A stretch of 64,000 nucleotides of DNA, taken from the NCBI GenBank assembly GCA_023846275.1, contig CM043869.1, positions 14,479,501-14,543,500 on the forward strand, read 5' to 3'. This document shows positions 1-11,425 of the stretch, one piece after another; position 1 is the stretch's first letter; the number at the start of each line of letters is the position of its first letter. The stretch comes from Vanilla planifolia (Eukaryota > Streptophyta > Magnoliopsida > Asparagales > Orchidaceae). Below the pieces are notes generated by a model. The model searched no databases, was not told the origin of the DNA, and saw nothing but the letters and a program-made list of their open reading frames with translations. A program made the translations under genes and the position numbers.

Positions 1-1605
1 TGTCGAGTTGCACGACAATAAAAATGACAAAAGTGTATGGTACTGTGGGATAGTCATATGGCTAGTTATACTTGATGTATTATAACTTTAACTTAACATA
101 TGATACATAAAATAGAGACAATTCAAAATATATAGTATGTTGGATACAATATATGATATGTTGGTATTATAATAAGATGAAAATTTTGGAATGATATTTT
201 TAAGTCATTTAATCACAGAAAGAGCATATAAAAAATGTTTAAATAGATAATTTAGTGATTATTGTGTATACAATGATATTTGTAGAAAATTAAAAGAAAA
301 ATAAGTTAAAAATTATATTTTGACATCTAATTCAAATAGATAAATTTGGTAACTATATTGTAAGTGTAACAATATAGTACATCATCATATATGTATAATT
401 AAGGCTTGGATGATATTTTTATTTGCATGCTATTTAACATTTAATTGGTATTTTCTATTTACATAGTTTGTATGATATTTGACTCAAATACATGTGATCA
501 TGTACATAATAATAGAATTTGGCTACATATACTTTGAAAGGAACTTAGTATTACATTGATTTTTATGATATGATTTAAGAGTACCATAATTGATGAAATT
601 GGAGTTTCTTGAGACAGTTTCTTATAATTCATGTTGGTATTATTTGAGATTAGTATTAACACTTTGTGTAGGATAATGATTACTAATCTAGAATTATACC
701 TTGATTTGATATGACATTATTTATGATATGAACTAATTAGTTTTGCTACTCTTACATTATTTAAGATGACAAGTATTGATATCAGACATACTTTTAAATG
801 GGATTTTTGGCACTAAAATTTTGTATAGAGTAGCGAGATACGGTATCTGGGATCATACCTTTATATGATTGGGATGTTAACTACATTTATGAATATGAAT
901 AAAGGTCTTTGGATATCTTGCTGGACATTCTTCTGAGCAAAATAACATCATAACAAATTAGGATCCTAAGAAATAAAATATGGCATAGAAATATATTATT
1001 TTAATGGTTATATGAAAAACTTTAATAACGAAGCATATATGAGAATAACTTCAATACATTTCTACTTCTTATATCAAGGAGATATATTCTCGTGTTATTT
1101 CTTAGATATTAGTTTTATTCTAATATATTATATTATTTTTGTTACCTTACTAATTTATTTATCAAGCTTTCTTGAATTTCATTAGTACTTATATCAAAGG
1201 TCATACTTTTACATTACAATGAGACAGTTTTTGAGGAGATAGATGGGAGTCATACTTAGTATGAGGTTTAGATGATAAGGTCTTATATAGTTTAATATCA
1301 TTTATATATAGTTTTGTATAGCACTATAATGTATATTTGTGATATGATTATACTAGGAGTTATATTATATATTTTATAATTTGTCATAAAGTTAGTTATG
1401 TTTTAAGTTCTTATATGTGGATATTTACTTTATATGTTTTCAAATAATAACTTTTGGATTTAAAAACATGTTATGATATTTTGTGTTCGAATAAATTAAG
1501 TTTATCTCATAGTTACTTCTTGCTTAGAGAATATGTGTATCCTTAATTCTTAATCATACATGTTTATAATTCTATAATTGTTATATATTATTTTATTATT
1601 TTTAG
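1..1605. other. AT-rich DNA with no recognisable gene
   Basis: I see no protein similarity, RNA gene or repeat structure here on either strand. The stretch is AT-rich with many stops in all frames. It lies downstream of the minus-strand copia RT fragment, so it may hold the unrecognisable RNase H and 3' LTR of that element, but nothing in the sequence proves this. Confidence 0.4.
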
Positions 1606-3068
1606 GTAGGCATGACAACTATACGTACCATTGGCACTTGCTTGAGGCCATATAATGCTTTTTTCAACATTAAAACCTTATATTCATGTCCTTTTATTAT
1701 GAACCCTTTGGACTACTCCACGTAGACTTCTTCTTCAAGAAAGTCATTTAAAAATGTAAAGTTCATCACATCTAGTGGATTGAACACATATTATGGGCTA
1801 CAGTGGTGATCATTAACTATATCATCTCCAAATGAGCAATAAGAGAAAACACTTTTTTATAACCTATATAATGCTTTTATTTAGATTTCTTTCTGACTAG
1901 CCTTGTCATGTACCTTTCTACTTCTTCTTTGGTACTTATCTTCATTTTGTACATCTATTTGACACCAATTGCTTGATGAACACTTTGAAGTGTTGCAACA
2001 TCTTAAGTTTCATTCTTCTTAATTATGTGGATTTTTTTTTCTTCATGGTCTATATGCATGTCTTCTCCTTCACAACTTCTTTAAAGCTTAATGGGTCATC
2101 ATTGGTAAACAAGAAAAGCATATTCTTTTCATCTACCATTTCCATTGCATCATATACTTCATCTATACTTTGAAATCTTTGAGATCTTTCACTTAAGCTT
2201 GGTGAGGAGAAACTTGGTGTAATAAGGGTTAGTTCAAGCCTTTAATGTCTTGTTCTCAATTGTCTTCTTCTCCTAAATCATATACCTCTCCTTTTCCATG
2301 CTCTAATACCATGATGAACCTTCCTTAAATTTTATATATTTAATGACCACCATTTTCTTTGTTTTAGGGTCATACCCTTTTAGATTCTTGGCATATTTAA
2401 TGAACACCATCATCTTACTCCTCTTCTTCTTTAAGATTTAGACAAAAGAAATGGACCAAAATACTCTCAAGTGTTCACACTTTGTTTCCATCGACTCCAT
2501 GCTTCTTAGAGAGTCTTTTCCTCCAAGCTCTTTACAAGTGATTGATTATAGAGATAAATAGCATGAGTAACTGTCTCAACCTAGAACTCTTTAGGCATAT
2601 GCTTGCTCTTCATTATCATCCTTGCCACATTACTAATCATCCTATTCTTCGTCTTAGTTATTCTATTTTTTTGTAGTAATCTTAGGACTTTCATAGTATG
2701 TCATACTCATGCATTTTACAAAATATATTAAACTCATTCGAGGTGCAACTTACCACCTCTATCAATCGATAAGGCTTTGATTTGGTAGTCACTCGCCTTC
2801 TCTAAACAAACTTTAAACTTCTTGAATGGTTCAAATGCCTTGCTCTTATTCTTCAAAAAATTAACCGACATCTTCTATGAGTATTTATCATTGAGTTGGA
2901 CAAAAATAGGCTTTATTGAGATATTGAGGAATTGTAAGATTGCATAAATTAGCACGAACAAGTTATGATGGCTTAGTGGATCTTGAGTTTGACAACTATG
3001 GAAAAATCCTTGTATGTTATCTAAGTATGCATGCTTCACACAATCGATCAGGGTGATCAAAATATATA
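1606..3068 (-). pseudogene. Ty1/copia pol fragment (integrase to reverse transcriptase), Tork-like
   Basis: Read on the minus strand from 3,068 downward, several frames join into a decayed copia polyprotein. The order is a DHPDRLCEACI zinc-binding tail of the pre-integrase region (about 3,000-3,060), integrase core with FLKNKSKAFEPFKKFK and an RGG remnant (2,750-2,850), a KHMPKEF segment (about 2,600), the linker NLKGYDPKTKKMVV (about 2,380), the linker SIDEVYDAMEMVD (about 2,150), and RT with FLNDFLEEEVYVE and KALYGLKQVP (1,630-1,790). Stops and frameshifts occur throughout, so it encodes nothing functional. The RT stops before the YVDD box and no RNase H was found. The upstream end abuts the LTR of a gypsy element, and a matching copia gag lies on the other side of that element at 13.6-14.75 kb. 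Family assignment is firm from motif order; the Tork-like label is inferred. Confidence 0.85.
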
Positions 3069-5137
3069 TGTGCACAAATAAACATTATATATTTGTTATA
3101 TAAATATTATATGACCTTTAATAATCTCACTTTATCTATTTTGTTGAAATCTTATTATTTTTCTTCTTTCTTATTATAAATGGGCCCAAATTTTCCAAAA
3201 TAATTATTATCTCATATTCATAATCACATCTTATCTCATATTTATTTGATATCTTTATCATGTTATATCTAGATCCCAGTTCATACACAAATCATAGTTA
3301 GCTAGTCATAATAATAATATCATATATTTACTACATTAAGTATTGCATAAGATATTACCAATATCTAAGGAAATTTTAATCATATCATCTCCCCACATTA
3401 GGTCATACATAAAGTGCTAGTAGTAGTAAAGAAAGATGTCTTTAATGCTATATCCAACATGGCCTATACCTAATTCTTATTTAACATGACATCATGTGTT
3501 CATGGCTCATCATATATCATTGTAATCATGTGATAATGCCTTAAGACAAAATATATTTTCTTCTTCTTTCCTTTCATATCATGGAATTTAACCATGTTAT
3601 ATATTATATAATAATATAACATCGTTATAAGTGTTGTCGACATGAGGCTTATATAGCTTATTATTGCATTTATGTATTCATATCTTTCATTCTCTGTCAA
3701 TTTTCTCTTTATTTTAAATTTTGATAGTTGTATCTAAAAAAATACATCATATGCATATGTATTTAGTTTTTTCATAACTATTACATATATCATTTCATAA
3801 AAATTATGTTATAATTTTTTTCTAAACACATATGTATAAGTAAAAGATGTCATACAAGAATATTTAATTAAATAACACTTATATTATAGTTTACTTAAAT
3901 TCATTTACTTGGGTTCATCAAAATTGTTCTGGATTTATTCTTCTTTTCTCTTTAATTTTGTACAAAAGAAAAATCAAGGACAAGTCATCAAAAGTTTTGT
4001 ATTTAATTCTATTTTCCATTAATCACATTTGATTATTAAAATTGCTCAAAGCTTCTCAAATCTTGCATTTCAATTTCTCATAATTTAGCTCTAACGTATC
4101 ATATGCTAGCTTAAACATACCATACATCAAGAACAAAGAACTATCTATTAATGAAGCAAATTGTTTACTTAAGTTACTATTTATAGTACTCTAAAACTCA
4201 TTGTAATGTTCACTACATAATGTATGATACTTAATAAATTTGTGTATAATACATAATCCATGGGAATAGATGTGAGATAGTTGTGATTTCCTTTGTTTTA
4301 TGCTCATTCTCATTTCTAACTTTTTGTAAAATAATTCCTTGTAGTATTATATAAGTTTGCTATCAAATAAATACTCCAAACCAAACAAAACATAATTGAT
4401 TTTAGCTTTAACTTTTTAAAATAGAGGTTTCCAACTACATAGGATTCTAACCATAAGGGATAGATAGCTGAAGCAAGATGGAACTAAAAAATATACAAAT
4501 ATATATCCATGTTGCTTATTTTCATTCTTTAAATAGCTTACAATTATTTCCAACTTATTCTTCAAGCCCTCAAACAATTTGTTTTTATTATAGCACCCTA
4601 ACTTTCTTCTCTATGTCTCTACTTCTCTTAATTCTAACAATAATTCTAAGCTTCCTTTTTTAAACCTCTTCTCCTTACTAAAGCCTCATACTTTTAGCTT
4701 TCTTAGTTTCCTATTTTTCTTCATGACTTCCTCAATTATCCTACTCTTATCTAATTTGCTAAGGTGGTTTGATATACTAAAATTACAAATTTAGCCCTAA
4801 CTTAAGAATAATACAATCTTATTATATAAACAAAATAATTTATTTAATACTTAAATTTTGAAAACCTATAACAATTTTAATAGAACTACAAAATTTATGA
4901 AACAAGTTTTTTAGATCTCTAGGTCTTTCTAATGATATGCTCAATTTCAATTTTTAAGTTATTTGCAAATTAGCATACTTTTCAAGAAACAATCAAAGCT
5001 TCATTATTTTATTTTAGTACATTTAATCACAAGAATACTAATTTTATTATATCAAATAGATAACATTACAAACTCAAACATGTGGTTTACTTAATTATAG
5101 ATTATATAAAATAAAAAAAAAATCTTAAGGCATTATA
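3069..5137 (-). repeat. 3' LTR of gypsy-1
   Basis: This segment aligns by eye with 11,426-13,558 over long stretches: for example TCATAATCACATCTTATCTC near 3,218 against the related text near 12,014, and the block around 4,265-4,860 against 12,655-13,280. The upper end is set by a polypurine tract on the minus strand (AAAGATGGGAGAT, 5,138-5,150). The lower end is a TG next to the copia fragment and is less certain. Confidence 0.65.
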
Positions 5138-5150
5138 ATCTCCCATCTTT
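5138..5150 (-). other. Polypurine tract of gypsy-1
   Basis: On the minus strand this reads AAAGATGGGAGAT. It lies directly before the inferred start of the 3' LTR and just after the GATAAAATTTTTAT text typical of the end of chromovirus pol. It is where plus-strand DNA synthesis would have been primed. Confidence 0.5.
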
Positions 5151-5159
5151 ATAAAAATT

Positions 5160-5330
5160 TTATCCTAAATTTGAAATAGTTTTGGATACTATACTTTCTT
5201 TATGTACTTTTACTTTTCATGTTGGTTCTCTTTTATTTTGATTTTTTTAGAGTATATTAAAAATGAAAATTACTTTATTTCTCAATATTTTATCTTTCTT
5301 ATCTAGAATTTAGATTAATTACTACTAACA
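5160..5330 (-). pseudogene. Chromodomain-like tail of gypsy-1 integrase
   Basis: On the minus strand the broken reading ILDKKDKILRNKVIFIF, then KNQNKREPT, resembles the ILDRK.K.LRNK.I..VKVLW....EEATWE stretch at the integrase C-terminus of chromoviruses, where a chromodomain directs insertion into heterochromatin. The expected tryptophans are stops here. It sits immediately before the polypurine tract, as expected. The call is inferred from position and partial motif. Confidence 0.5.
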
Positions 5331-5649
5331 TATCATATTTGGCTAAATTTCAACTTCTTTTGCATCATGGCTATTAATAACTCATGGATCAAAGATATAT
5401 TTTCTAAATAAAGAATCAAGAAAACATCATGAATTCTAGTCAACTACAGTAGTAAAGCTATTAAACAACTAAACTTAATTTAATCTAAAATGGTATACTT
5501 TGGTTTTAGCTTCCTTATTTTGCTAAATCTAATTGCATCTTTTAATGGGTTAACATTTATAAAAATATGATCTATTTCTTGAAATTTAGCATTTTTTTTC
5601 TTATTATTAAGGCATTTATTTTGCTTATCTTCTATAGTTTATATACTTT

Positions 5650-6350
5650 CTCTTATCAATTTCACTTTTTTAGCCTCATACATAAGATAAGGCTTAATTA
5701 TTTACCTTTAGTTATCCTCAAATTCACATATTAAAGATTGATATTCTTTTTAATAGAGAGTATCATAAGAAGTTATTCTAATACTAACTTGACAATTATT
5801 ATAATATATAAATTCAACTAATAATAAATGGTTTTCCAAATCCTCCTAAAATTTAGGATACATAATCTCAATAAATTTTCTAGAATTTTCATTATTCTTT
5901 TCATTTTGTCACCTATTTGAGGGTGAAATAATATACTAACCTTTAGCTATGCATCAAAGCTTGATGCACATTCTTCTAAAAATATGATGTAAATAGGGAA
6001 TCTCTATTTAATATAATTTTTTATACACTATACAATTTCATAATTTAGTGTATATAGATCCAGATTAGTATTTCTAATGAATATGTTACTTTTATTGTCA
6101 AGAAAAGTTTAGATTTTGTTAACCTATCAATTATCATTTAGATGCAATTATGTCGTATAGATGACCTTGACAAACCAATCATAAAGTCTATGGTTACTCT
6201 TTCTTATTTCTACTCAAGAATTAGAAAAGTGTGCAACAATCTACTAAGCTTTAGGAGCCCTCCTTTTATTTGTTGATAGATCAACATTTTCTAACTCATT
6301 CTGTTGTATCTCTTTTAAAAAAAGACCATAAATATTTTTATTGTAATTCC
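5650..6350 (-). pseudogene. Integrase of gypsy-1
   Basis: Minus-strand frames give the TIDFMIGLSRSS remnant (from the MDF.TGLPRT stretch), then IIDRLTKSKLF (from VDRLTKSAHF), a VTYSLEIL segment, an FTS.F segment, FHPQIGDKMKR (from FHPQTDGQSER) and ILENLLRLCILNFRRIW (from the LEDMLRACVLDF region). These follow the usual order of a Ty3/gypsy integrase core. Stops and frameshifts break it at many points. The zinc-binding HHCC part upstream is not clear. Confidence 0.75.
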
Positions 6351-6749
6351 TAATATATTTTGATTCTTTTAAGTTGAATAACATATTTTAAATTATAAGC
6401 TTTCTTCAATAATAATTGGTTTAATAGTAGATAATCAAGTATCATAAGTGACCCTAAAATCTTAAGGTAACATTCTCATTTAAAGAAAAATTAGGTGCCC
6501 AACAATCTTTAATTTTTTTGGATTAATTTTTAACATTCCTTATCCAATAAATAACCTTTTCTAATAAACACTATACAATCAAGCATAAAAGACAATTTAT
6601 ATAATAATTTCATATTTCTTTGCATTTCTTTTACTACCTATTTAATTCATCAACTTCAAATGTTTTTAGTTTTCCATCAAATTGAGCTATAATCAAATTG
6701 ATATGTATTTTTCTACTCAAGGTTTCAACAACTATATTTTTTTTCCTGA

Positions 6750-7860
6750 ATGACAGCTCATTTTTAAATCAAAATCTTTCATAAATTTTACTCATCTTCT
6801 CAACCTCAAATAAGTTCTTAAGAAAAAAATAGTTTTCAAACTTTAATGATCAATTATCACTTCATATTTCACTTTATAAAAATAATGTCTCTAAATCTTT
6901 AAGATAACAAAAACAATTGCTTAATTCTAAGTATTGGATAATTTTTTTTTCATAATATTTTAATTATCTAAAAGTATATATTTTTTAAGCAACCAAAAAC
7001 ATAACCCAAACTTTGAAAAGTTGAATCACTATAAATTTGATAACCTTTAATTTCTTTTGATGAAAGTAACATTTGACTTGATGTTAATTTATCTTTTAAC
7101 TTTTAAAAAATTTTCTAATAAGAGGAACCCAATTCAATTTTCACAACTTTACATGTTAGCCTAGTTAAAAGAGAAGCAACCCAAGAAAAACTTGTACGGA
7201 TTTGTTATAATTGTCAATAAAACTTAGAAAACTCCTAATTTCATACATAGTTGAAATTAAGACCTGTTTATTATTCTCTAAAATGATTGAGGATCCACTA
7301 AAATCCTCTCTACATAAACTAGATCTCACAAAAATACCACTTGGGATAACAACAATTTATATTTTAAAATGTTAGCATATAATTGATATTATGTTAATTT
7401 TTGCAATAAAATATATGATACTTAACATTCTCCTTAATACTTTTTGAATATACTAGAATATCATCAATAAGCATAATAATAAATTGATCAAAATACTTTT
7501 TGAATACTCTTTTCATATGTTTCATAAACATTGTAAATTTATAATGTCAATATCAAGTTTTGGTAACCTTAGATATGTTTTCTTCTTTTACTTTCAACTA
7601 GTAATAACCAAATCTCAAATATGTATTTAAAAACACTACAATACTCTATAACAAATTAAATAAATCATTTTTCATTGGCACCTATTATTAGTAATGATCT
7701 TTTTTTATTTCTTTGTTGTCTATATACATTCTTTGATTATCATTTTTTACTCTGTTAGATATACACTAAATTTAATAAAATCCTTATCTAATAATTATTG
7801 AGTTTGAACTTTTACTTTCTGTCATTTTATTGGTGTCATTTAATATGGAGATTTGGATAT
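6750..7860 (-). pseudogene. Reverse transcriptase and RNase H of gypsy-1
   Basis: The minus-strand reading begins with remnants of the palm (VPMKNDLFNLL, then NTYLRFGYY.LKVKEENISK, matching DLRSGYHQLKVREEDISK). It continues with FMKHMKRVFKKYFDQF and the catalytic box LIDDILVYSKS at about 7,441-7,472, then the thumb, and the connection to RNase H (RTSFSWVASLLTRLTCK, then YQIYSDSTFQSLGYVF at about 6,990-7,060). The IDD aspartates are kept, but stops occur throughout, so no active enzyme is possible. Domain order is standard for Ty3/gypsy. Confidence 0.85.
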
Positions 7861-8039
7861 AGGATTGGTCATTGGTAGTAACTAAATTTTAAATTCAATT
7901 TCTTTGTTTGAAAAAAATATTGATAATTCCTTAAAAAATACATCTAGATAATCACAAAATACTAGAATAATATGAGATTTTCCAACCTTATAAATTATAA
8001 AAAAACAAAAATCATTTGCTCCCTTTTGAAAAAAACCTT

Positions 8040-8300
8040 CAACGTAGATTTAAAAGGAGTTTTTCATCCTTATCAATAGCAAACTTTTTTTCTCCATTTA
8101 AGGTTCTTAGTTATACTTTTCTCTTTATATAATTAATTTTAACTTAATTTACAACTCATCGATCCATTCCTAAGATGCTATCAAAATCTAATAAGGATAA
8201 TATTATCTATTTAATAGAAGTTCTTTTCCCAGAGTTTTTGTGTATCCATGAAAACTTTTCTTAGCTTTTATTCTATTGTGATTAAGTTTTAATTAATAAT
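8040..8300 (-). pseudogene. Aspartic protease region of gypsy-1
   Basis: On the minus strand near 8,160-8,200 the reading LLDFDSILGMDR matches the conserved gypsy stretch (FDVILGMDWL) that follows the protease active site. The DSGAT active-site box is not recognisable. The region lies between the CCHC of gag and RT, as it should. Confidence 0.6.
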
Positions 8301-8519
8301 ACAAATTTGATATGTAATAATCTCATAGATAAAATATTGCATATATTTTATGAAGGAAAGAGTGGTATGTAATGCCTTTAGTCTTCCCTCTTAGTTATCC
8401 ACCCCTATATATAGTTTTCCAACAACTTGCTTTTGTTGACATTCCTTTTGATAACACAATAAATGCAATGCCTCTACCTCAACTTATTCCATCTCTACAT
8501 TCTTTAACAAAACTAAGGG

Positions 8520-9400
8520 GTGTAAAAGCCACCTCAAATCTACATCCAACCTAAGGACATACTTTGATTATGTGGCATGCCTCACCACATATGAAGCATC
8601 ATGTTTGTTTACCAAGTTTGTGACAGTAAATGCTTCTGTGAAATCTTTCTAACCTCTATAATAGTAAGTGCCTCTATAAAATTTGCCACACTCTGGACAT
8701 TAAAGTGTCTATCTTTTGAATTCTACATCTATTTTGTTATTATTGGTAACTAATCTTGATCTACTAAAGCTAAATTTATCAAATATTTTTCCTTTAAATA
8801 TTTTGAACCTTTCTTAAAAAAAAGTAATATTTTTAACTACAAAGGATTATTCTTTACTTTTCTCTAACTCTTTTTTGGGATTCAAAACTTATAAAACTTA
8901 TTGAATTAACCTTGCATTTTTTTATTAATACCATATGATCAGATGTTCTAAGTAAAATTAAAGTAGCTTTGATTTAATGTTTAAATTTCTACGAAACATA
9001 AAGCATCACTACTCTTTTGAGCCAAACATATCTAGAGTAGATCTCAATAAAGTAGTAAATTTTTATTATATTCTATAATTAGTAGGTCATTCTAAACTTC
9101 ACTTATTAAATCTTCTCTCATCTTTTAATAATTATCAATATATATAAGAATATACCATCTTTCAAGGTTATTAATAATTTCTTTTTATGAGATTATTTAA
9201 TATGCTACCATGGTAATAATTCAATGGCATGATTCTCATCAATCATCAACATTATCCTCTAATACTAAAGTATTTAAACGAACTCTCTTGCTTTTTTTAG
9301 ATAATCCATGCCTTTAAATATGTTGTTCATCTGTTTTAGCAATCCGTTTTCTAGGATCTTGTTGTATGCTGCTCAAGTTTATTTTATAATAGTAGAAGTA
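8520..9400 (-). pseudogene. Gag of gypsy-1 with CCHC knuckle
   Basis: The zinc-binding end is clear on the minus strand: CPECGKFYRGTYYYR (around 8,640-8,710), followed by CFICGEACHIIKVCP (about 8,540-8,600), close to the CPECG.RH.G.C ... CF.CG..GH..R.CP arrangement of chromovirus gag. Upstream, up to about 9,330, a weak remnant of the capsid part can be followed (IIEYNKNLLLY resembling the MTV.EY..KF segment). Stops abound. A 60-codon plus-strand frame at 8,372-8,554 is a shadow of this region. Confidence 0.7.
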
Positions 9401-11410
9401 ACAAACATGAAGCATAAAACAAAATATTATATTCTCAAAAAATAATCATCTTTTTATTTTTAAAAGAAATCATATGCATTTCTTTAAACTCGATTTTTTC
9501 TTATATTTACTCAAGTTTTTCTTTTTTTTATTTGGTTCTAGATTAAGAGATTATTGCATTTAAAATCTTTTTAGCTTCATCTTCAAAGTATGTGTTGAAA
9601 TGAGATATGTCATAGTGATGATTACTTAGGCTCTGCCTTGAGAATAGCACATGCTAATTTGATAAGCATTATTTTATACTTTTGCAAGCATAGTCTTGCT
9701 TTTACTACCTAATTTTGGTTCTTAACTCAATTTTTATTTTTTTTCTTTCTTATTTCACTTATAAGAGACAATATATTTTAAATTAAAAATACTATGAAAT
9801 AATTATATACGCATCAATATTACTCTACATTATGCTTATATAACATAAAGAATAAGCATCAATTTATAATGCAAAGCAAGCCATACAACATAATATACAT
9901 CATCTTAAAAATTTTCATAATTCAAATTTAAATTCCTATTTGTGATCATTACATATTCAATAATAATACTCCAAAAAGTTTCATATATGACAAAATGCCT
10001 ACCAACGTTACTCTAATGAAAGTGGTTTTCATCTTATTTGATTTGACTTGGAAGTTTTTAAAATTTTAATTTTCTCGATTTCTCCTCATTAAGACGCTGG
10101 TCTTTCCTTCCCTTCTTCTTTCCCTTCTCACAGCTTGGCTCAACTGCAGAATTAAAAATATATCTCCAATTTTTCCAAAAATGCCTCATAGCTGTCGGCC
10201 TTCCCTTTTTAAAGCTTTGCATGTGCTACTCTCCAAATTGCTACAAGGCACGTTTATCTCACCAAATTCTCTTCTCATAACAGCACGTCACTTCCTTTTT
10301 CAGCGATATTCATCAATCGCAATCGCCTACCATCGGGTTCTCGCACCATTAAATTTAGGATGTTAGAAATTAAAATTAAAAAAAAAACTATTATCTATAA
10401 CTTAGATCTTAATTTAATTTTTAAAAAGTATCCAAAAAATAATTTTAAAAAATGAGCCATCGGATTTCATATGTTTCTTCTTGACAATTTCAACTCATTA
10501 TCCAATTTTTGTATTTTTAAATATCGTTTAATATTTTTAATTATTTTTTAAATTTAAAGATTTATAAAATTATTATTTTATTATTTTTATTAAAAATAGT
10601 TTAACCTTTAATTTTGTGATCTTTGAGTCATGTTTTTGTCAAGAGATAATTTTATTATAAACATGTTTATAAATTATATGTTTTAATCCAAATTAATAAT
10701 TTGAGTCTATTGAATATTGTTAATAATTTTTTAAACATCTATAGATTTATAACTTAATTGATTATTTAATTGCATGAAGCTTCAATATTTCATCTTATTG
10801 TTTAGAAAATTTTGTTTTTAATCAACTTGATGTTGTTAAGCTTGTGATAATTTATATATTTCTTTTTATGACCCATTTGTCTACTTTAAGGAGTTCGTTT
10901 ACATAAGCTAGTGATTCTCATCAATCACTGTTTTGTTTTTAATCAACTTGATGTTGTTAAGCTTGTGATAATTTATATTTTGAAATCAAATAATTTATGT
11001 ATATTCTAAAAACTTTTAAGAAATTTAATTTTTATTATGTCTAGGTTGTAATAACTATGCTACTAAGGGATCTCATCCTCCATGATAATGAGGAGGTTGT
11101 ATACGATAGAAACGATCAATCACTTTATTTGTTAAAGTATTTTCTTTTGATACTCTTATATATTGAAAAGAAGATGATGCTAAATAAAAAAATATTTTTA
11201 TTATTTGTTTCTTATTCAAACTTTTTTCTTTAGTCATATAATAAATTATTGCTTTCTTCATTTCTCATTTTTTTCTTTTATCTTGATTCTAAAGCTTTCA
11301 CATATATATTCAATATTTTCAATAACATAACTTCTATAATGTAGTAAATATGTCATGTGTATAAGATGTAATTGTTCTGACTTATAGAACTCATATTTCT
11401 ATCAATATTA
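9400..11410. other. Leader region of gypsy-1, no gene seen
   Basis: About 2 kb separates gag from the primer-binding site, longer than a usual leader. A patch of more balanced composition at about 10,080-10,370 has no recognised similarity; it may be part of another insertion or an untranslated segment. A perfect 48-bp direct repeat lies at 10,810-10,857 and 10,931-10,978. No coding signal was seen on either strand. Confidence 0.4.
10810..10978. repeat. Perfect 48-bp direct repeat
   Basis: The 48 bases at 10,810-10,857 recur without a mismatch at 10,931-10,978, a period of 121 bases with 73 bases between the copies. The repeated text includes AATCAACTTGATGTTGTTAA. The identity is notable because the surrounding element is heavily mutated, so the duplication is probably recent or has been gene-converted. 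Confidence 0.9.
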
Positions 11411-11422
11411 GTTCTAATATCA
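11411..11422 (-). other. Decayed primer-binding site of gypsy-1
   Basis: On the minus strand this reads TGATATTAGAAC, against the initiator tRNA-Met primer site TGGTATCAGAGC. The three mismatches are all transitions (G to A, C to T, G to A), the pattern expected from methylated-cytosine decay. It lies three bases from the inferred end of the 5' LTR, as expected. Confidence 0.6.
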
Positions 11423-11425
11423 TAT

